The notes beneath the pieces were generated by a model. The model was given only the letters and a program-made list of their open reading frames with translations. It ran no database searches and had not been told where the DNA came from. The translations under genes and the position numbers were made by a program. A stretch of DNA of 64,000 nucleotides from Massilia sp. TS11 (GTDB lineage Bacteria > Pseudomonadota > Gammaproteobacteria > Burkholderiales > Burkholderiaceae_D), in the NCBI RefSeq assembly GCF_022012445.1, contig NZ_JAKLTS010000005.1, forward strand, positions 62,001-126,000, written 5' to 3'. Shown here in pieces: positions 60,914-64,000 of this stretch (positions within the stretch are counted from its first letter, which is position 1; every line of letters starts with the position of its first letter).

Positions 60914-60969
60914 AAATCGGGGTCAGACCCCATTTTTCTAAGACGAAAAATGGGGTCTGACCCCGATTT
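60914..60969. terminator. Bidirectional terminator made of two facing repeat units (25-bp stem)
   Basis: Arms 60914-60938 and 60945-60969 are exact reverse complements over 25 bp, with a 6-nt spacer. Each arm contains a GGGGTC(A/T)GACCCC core (60919-60931, 60952-60964), so hairpins can form within each arm or across both. It separates the convergent genes yaaA and bamD, ending 9 nt before the bamD stop. Confidence 0.9.
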
Positions 60970-60978
60970 TGCTGGAAC

Positions 60979-61767
60979 TCAATTCCAGAACTTGTACCAG
61001 GGCTTTTCGGGCTTGGCGTAGGGCAGTTTGGAGTTCGGGAAGCTGCGCTGGAACACGCGCATGGTGTCGTCGCGCAGGTCGTTCATGCCCATCTTGTCGT
61101 AGCACTTGGCCATCATCCACAGCGCGTCTTCGATGGCGGGCGCGTCGCGGTAGTCGGCCACCGCACCCTGGGCACGGTTGAGGGCGGCCACGAAGGCGCC
61201 GCGCCGGTAGTAGTACTTGGCCACGTGCACTTCGTACGAGGCCATGGCATTGACCAGGTATTTCATACGCGCCACGGAATCGGCCGCGTAGGGACTATTG
61301 GGGAATTTGTCGACCAGCTGCTTGAAGGCGACAAAGGCTTCGCGCGTGGCTTTCGGGTCGCGCTCGGTCAGGTCCTGCTCGTACAGGAAGCCAAGCAGGC
61401 CGATCTGATCGTTAAAATTGATCAGGCCGCGCAGGTAGTACATGTAGTCGACGTTCGGATGATTCGGGTGCAGTTTGATGAAGCGTTCGACCGCTGCCAG
61501 GGCCTCGGCCTGGTCGCCTTGCTTGTACTTGCCATAGGCGATTTCCATCTGCGCCTGCTGAGCATACACACCAAACGGATAGCTGGATTCGAGCTTTTCG
61601 AACAGGCTCACGGCACGCTCGAAATTCTTCGCGTCCATTTCCTCGCGCGCCTCCTTGTATAATTTGGGGGCAGACCAGCCTTTGGTTTCGTCTGCTTTTT
61701 CCCCAAACATACCGCAACCGGCAAGAAGAACAGACGCTGCGATGGCCGCTAACAGTTTTTTTTGCAT
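60979..61767 (-). CDS. bamD: Outer-membrane assembly lipoprotein BamD
   Basis: A 262-residue lipoprotein of the BAM complex that inserts beta-barrel proteins into the outer membrane, essential in relatives. Lipobox 'SVLLAGCGMF' with Cys 18. Five TPR-like helical pairs follow ('LYKEAREEMDAKNFERAVSL', 'YPFGVYAQQAQMEIAYGKYK', 'LHPNHPNVDYMYYLRGL'). The C-terminus is 'YAKPEKPWYKFWN'. ATG at 61767 is chosen; an in-frame GTG 12 nt upstream is possible. Divergent from rluD, the usual arrangement. Confidence 0.96.
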   Translation of the reverse strand: MQKKLLAAIAASVLLAGCGMFGEKADETKGWSAPKLYKEAREEMDAKNFERAVSLFEKLESSYPFGVYAQQAQMEIAYGKYKQGDQAEALAAVERFIKLHPNHPNVDYMYYLRGLINFNDQIGLLGFLYEQDLTERDPKATREAFVAFKQLVDKFPNSPYAADSVARMKYLVNAMASYEVHVAKYYYRRGAFVAALNRAQGAVADYRDAPAIEDALWMMAKCYDKMGMNDLRDDTMRVFQRSFPNSKLPYAKPEKPWYKFWN

Positions 61768-61833
61768 AGCTCTTTGCACGAAGTAGTGAACCGAAACAAC
61801 AACGAAAGGCTGATTATAGCCGATGGGATTGCC

Positions 61834-62835
61834 GTGTCAGACAAGGAATCTGTAAGCGAATTTGACTTTGAGGACGAGATCGAGGGCGAGGCCCCCGGTT
61901 GGGACCCCATCGAATTGCAATTATCTGCCGAACACTGCGGCCAGCGCCTGGACAAAGTCGTGGCCGGCCTGGTGCCGCAGTACTCGCGCAGCCGCCTGGC
62001 GGAATGGATCAACGGGGGCTTCGTCACCGTCGATGGCAAGGTGGCGCGTGGCAAGGATACGGTCTACGGCGACGAAACCGTGATCGTCTCGCCCCAGGCC
62101 CAGCCTGAGGACGCCGCCTACACGCCCGAGCCGATCGCGCTCGAGATCGTGTACGAGGATGAGGACATCATCGTCGTCAACAAGCCGGCCGGCCTGGTCG
62201 TGCATCCCGGCGCCGGCAACTGGTCGGGCACTTTGCTCAACGGTCTGCTGCACCATTGCCCGCAGCTGGCCAAGGTGCCGCGCGCCGGCATCGTGCACCG
62301 CCTGGACAAGGACACCAGCGGCTTGATGGTGGTGGGTAAGACCCTGGCCTCACAGACCGACCTGGTGCGCCAGCTGCAGGCGCGCACCGTCAAGCGCGAA
62401 TACTACGCGCTGGTGTGGGGCACGCCTTACCTGCAGGGGACCATCGACCGCCCGATGGGCCGCCACCCGCAGAACCGCATCAAGATGGCGGTGTCCACCA
62501 GCTTGCTGGCGAAGCCGGCCATCACCCACTTTGAGCGTCTGGGTGAAGGAAAGTTCGACGGCAAACCGGTCAGCCTGCTGCGCTGCTCGCTCGAAACGGG
62601 CCGTACCCACCAGATTCGCGTGCATATGGCCGCTACCGGCTTCCCGCTGGTCGGCGACACGCTGTACGGCAAGCCGCATCTGCAGCATCTGTTCCCGCGT
62701 CAGGCCCTGCAGGCCCGCCGCCTGGGGCTCAGCCACCCGCGTACGGGCGAGCCCTGCGAATGGACGGTGCCGCTGGCCGAGGATTTTGCGGAACTCATCG
62801 CCCAATGCGGGATCGAAGAACTTGAAGACGACTGA
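61834..62835 (+). CDS. rluD: 23S rRNA pseudouridine synthase RluD
   Basis: A 333-residue pseudouridine synthase that modifies helix 69 of 23S rRNA. The S4 RNA-binding domain is at ~20-85 ('GQRLDKVVAGLVPQYSRSRL'), the catalytic domain has 'GIVHRLDKDTSGLMVVG' (catalytic Asp within RLDKDTSG), and 'ETGRTHQIRVHMAATGFPLV' is the conserved C-terminal motif. The start is uncertain: GTG at 61834 gives a normal-length protein. Divergent from bamD; pgeF follows after 1 nt. Confidence 0.94.
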   Translation: MSDKESVSEFDFEDEIEGEAPGWDPIELQLSAEHCGQRLDKVVAGLVPQYSRSRLAEWINGGFVTVDGKVARGKDTVYGDETVIVSPQAQPEDAAYTPEPIALEIVYEDEDIIVVNKPAGLVVHPGAGNWSGTLLNGLLHHCPQLAKVPRAGIVHRLDKDTSGLMVVGKTLASQTDLVRQLQARTVKREYYALVWGTPYLQGTIDRPMGRHPQNRIKMAVSTSLLAKPAITHFERLGEGKFDGKPVSLLRCSLETGRTHQIRVHMAATGFPLVGDTLYGKPHLQHLFPRQALQARRLGLSHPRTGEPCEWTVPLAEDFAELIAQCGIEELEDD

Positions 62836-62836
62836 C

Positions 62837-63616
62837 GTGCATCCGCTGCTGCTGTTGCCGGACTGGCCGGATCTGCCGGCGCGTGCGCGCGCCTGCAGCA
62901 CCACGCGTATCGGCGGTGTCAGCAGCGGTGCGTTTGACGACGGGCAGGGCGGCGGCGGTCTGAATCTGGGCCGCCATGTCGGCGACGACGATGCCAATGT
63001 GCTGGAGAATCGGCGCCGCCTGCAGGCGGCCCTTGGCGTGCGGCCGGCTTTTGTATCGCAGGTGCATGGCGTGGCCGTGGCCGATGCGGCTGCCGTGCTG
63101 GCGCCGGACGCGCCTGTGCATACGGCGGACGCGCTGATCGCCACCACCACCGGGCAGGCCTGCACGATCATGACGGCGGACTGCTTGCCCGTGCTGTTTG
63201 CTGCCTTGGACGGCAGCTGTGTCGGCGCGGCCCACGCGGGCTGGCGCGGTCTGGCCGATGGGGTACTGGCCAGTACGGTAGCGGCCATGCGCGCGGCCGG
63301 TGCCGGCGAACTGACTTGCTGGCTTGGCCCGGCCATCGGTCCGGCCCAGTTTGAAGTTGGCGCCGAGGTGCTCGACACCTTTGTCCAGCGCCTGGGCGAG
63401 GGTGCGCGTGCGGCCTTCGCCGCCTATCCTGGCCGGGCTGGCAAGTACCGTGCCGATATCTACGCGCTCGCCCGTCTGGCACTGGGGCAGGCGGGTGTGC
63501 ACCGCATCCATGGCGGCGGCCGCTGCACGGTTAGCGAACGTGCGCTGTTCTATTCCTACCGGCGCGAGCGGGCCACGGGCCGCCAGGCCAGCCTGATCTG
63601 GCTGGCTGCTGATTAA
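62837..63616 (+). CDS. pgeF: Peptidoglycan editing factor PgeF (YfiH/laccase-domain)
   Basis: A 259-residue multi-copper-polyphenol-oxidase-fold (DUF152) protein that in E. coli removes L-Ser-containing peptidoglycan precursors. Metal-ligand motifs are 'SQVHGVAV', 'MTADCLPVLFA', 'AAHAGWRGLADGV' and 'CTVSERALFYSYRRE'. The start is GTG at 62837 after the rluD stop at 62833-62835; a TTG at 62822 is an alternative. rluD-pgeF is a conserved pair. Its stop codon shares TTAA with the convergent gene at 63613. Confidence 0.93.
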   Translation: MHPLLLLPDWPDLPARARACSTTRIGGVSSGAFDDGQGGGGLNLGRHVGDDDANVLENRRRLQAALGVRPAFVSQVHGVAVADAAAVLAPDAPVHTADALIATTTGQACTIMTADCLPVLFAALDGSCVGAAHAGWRGLADGVLASTVAAMRAAGAGELTCWLGPAIGPAQFEVGAEVLDTFVQRLGEGARAAFAAYPGRAGKYRADIYALARLALGQAGVHRIHGGGRCTVSERALFYSYRRERATGRQASLIWLAAD

Positions 63617-64000
63617 TCGATACTCGGATATGGCGTCGGCGCGGGCGTCGGCGCTGGTGCGCTCGGCGGGTCGAAGCTGCCGAGATTGAAATCGAGCCCT
63701 GGCATGTCGAGCGTCGGGGCGGGCGTTGGCGCCGGCGTGGGCGCAGCGGCCGGCGGGGTGAAGTCGAGGGCGCCGAAGTCCAGCGGCGGCAGGTCCAGGT
63801 GCTCGGCGGCAGCCGGCGCCGGCGTCGGGGCCGGCGTGGGGGAGGGGGCCGACGTGGGGACATCGAAATCGAGTGCCCCGATATCGAGCGGCGGCAGATC
63901 CGCGGCCGGTGCGCTCGTGGCCGTGTCGATGCTCGCTTCGGCCTGCAGCGCCGCGGCCTCCGCGGCGGCGGCTTCCTCTTCGGCTGCCATGGCTTCTTCC
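63613..64000 (-). CDS. C-terminus of a Pro/Ala/Asp-rich repeat protein (5' end outside window)
   Basis: The frame is open to the window end, so at least ~129 residues of a longer protein are visible. It begins with a Glu/Ala-rich helix ('EEEAAAAEAAALQAEASID'), then three imperfect repeats of LPPLDIGALDFDVP / LPPLDFGALDFTPP / MPGLDFNLGSFDPP separated by 'PTPAPTPAP' spacers. The acidic-aromatic LDFGALDF units look like short linear binding motifs on a flexible arm. I recognise no family; FimV/TPR-type or zinc-ribbon proteins with such tails exist in related genomes, but nothing here proves it. Stops in TTAA, overlapping pgeF by 4 nt. Confidence 0.7.
   Translation of the reverse strand, partial: EEAMAAEEEAAAAEAAALQAEASIDTATSAPAADLPPLDIGALDFDVPTSAPSPTPAPTPAPAAAEHLDLPPLDFGALDFTPPAAAPTPAPTPAPTLDMPGLDFNLGSFDPPSAPAPTPAPTPYPSID

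Noticed and set aside
19007..60969. CRISPR array or insertion-sequence ends from the recurrent palindromes
   Set aside because: Units are not regularly spaced with unique spacers, no cas or transposase genes are present, and there are no target-site duplications.

Overview
The window is 64 kb of uniformly GC-rich chromosome (Ala/Arg-rich proteins, GTG/TTG starts, densely packed genes). It looks like a betaproteobacterium of the Oxalobacteraceae (Massilia/Duganella/Janthinobacterium type). Reasons are the bamD / rluD-pgeF neighbourhood, a complete MSHA-type IV pilus locus, a lone flagellin gene, and many copies of a GGGGTC(A/T)GACCCC intergenic palindrome. The genus is an inference. I saw no insertion sequence, prophage, CRISPR array or rRNA. 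There is one tRNA gene, tRNA-Leu(UAA).

Layout. 1-3547: the end of an SPFH-like coiled-coil protein and a Ser/Thr kinase fused to a cysteine-less FGE-like domain. 3584-4857: OsmC-family and pirin-family genes. 4977-8485: a tandemly duplicated two-gene module (outer-membrane barrel plus a small PstS-like periplasmic protein). 8491-9249: an unknown gene. 9634-11127: a lone flagellin. 11180-18957 (minus strand): a signalling cluster of Ser/Thr kinase, SEDS (FtsW/RodA-family) membrane protein with an FHA-like N-terminus, a protein with an FHA-like C-terminus, an SH3-like membrane protein, a PP2C phosphatase and an FHA protein. 19098-30948: household and metabolic genes (glycine-zipper protein, M28 peptidase, MBL hydrolase beside tRNA-Leu, ParB-like protein, penicillin-acylase-family enzyme, thymidine kinase, Prc protease, MaoC hydratase, PRPP-synthetase-like enzyme and AMP/thymidine phosphorylase). 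31017-35152: a hybrid histidine kinase with a REC-GGDEF diguanylate cyclase. 35207-38409: an acyl-CoA dehydrogenase, an APH-type kinase and a histidine phosphatase. 38494-57537: the MSHA pilus locus in the order E-G-pseudopilin-A-C-D-O-P-Q then I-N-like-J-K-L-M-N. 57553-64000: a degenerate HD-GYP protein, an aminotransferase, a PIN protein, YaaA, BamD, RluD, PgeF and the end of a Pro/Asp-rich repeat protein.

How the parts work together. The most unusual region is 11180-18957. It has the parts of the actinobacterial fhaAB-pstP-rodA-pbpA-pknA-pknB locus (FHA readers, phosphatase, SEDS glycan polymerase, kinase), but no penicillin-binding protein, in a Gram-negative genome and with FHA-like modules fused onto other components. 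This suggests a phosphothreonine-controlled envelope system that I cannot match to a described proteobacterial one. The MSHA locus is complete enough to build a pilus. Its ATPase has the MshEN-type c-di-GMP-binding N-terminus, and a GGDEF protein and a degenerate HD-GYP protein are encoded on its two sides. The major pilin appears to have its own promoter and terminator inside the operon.
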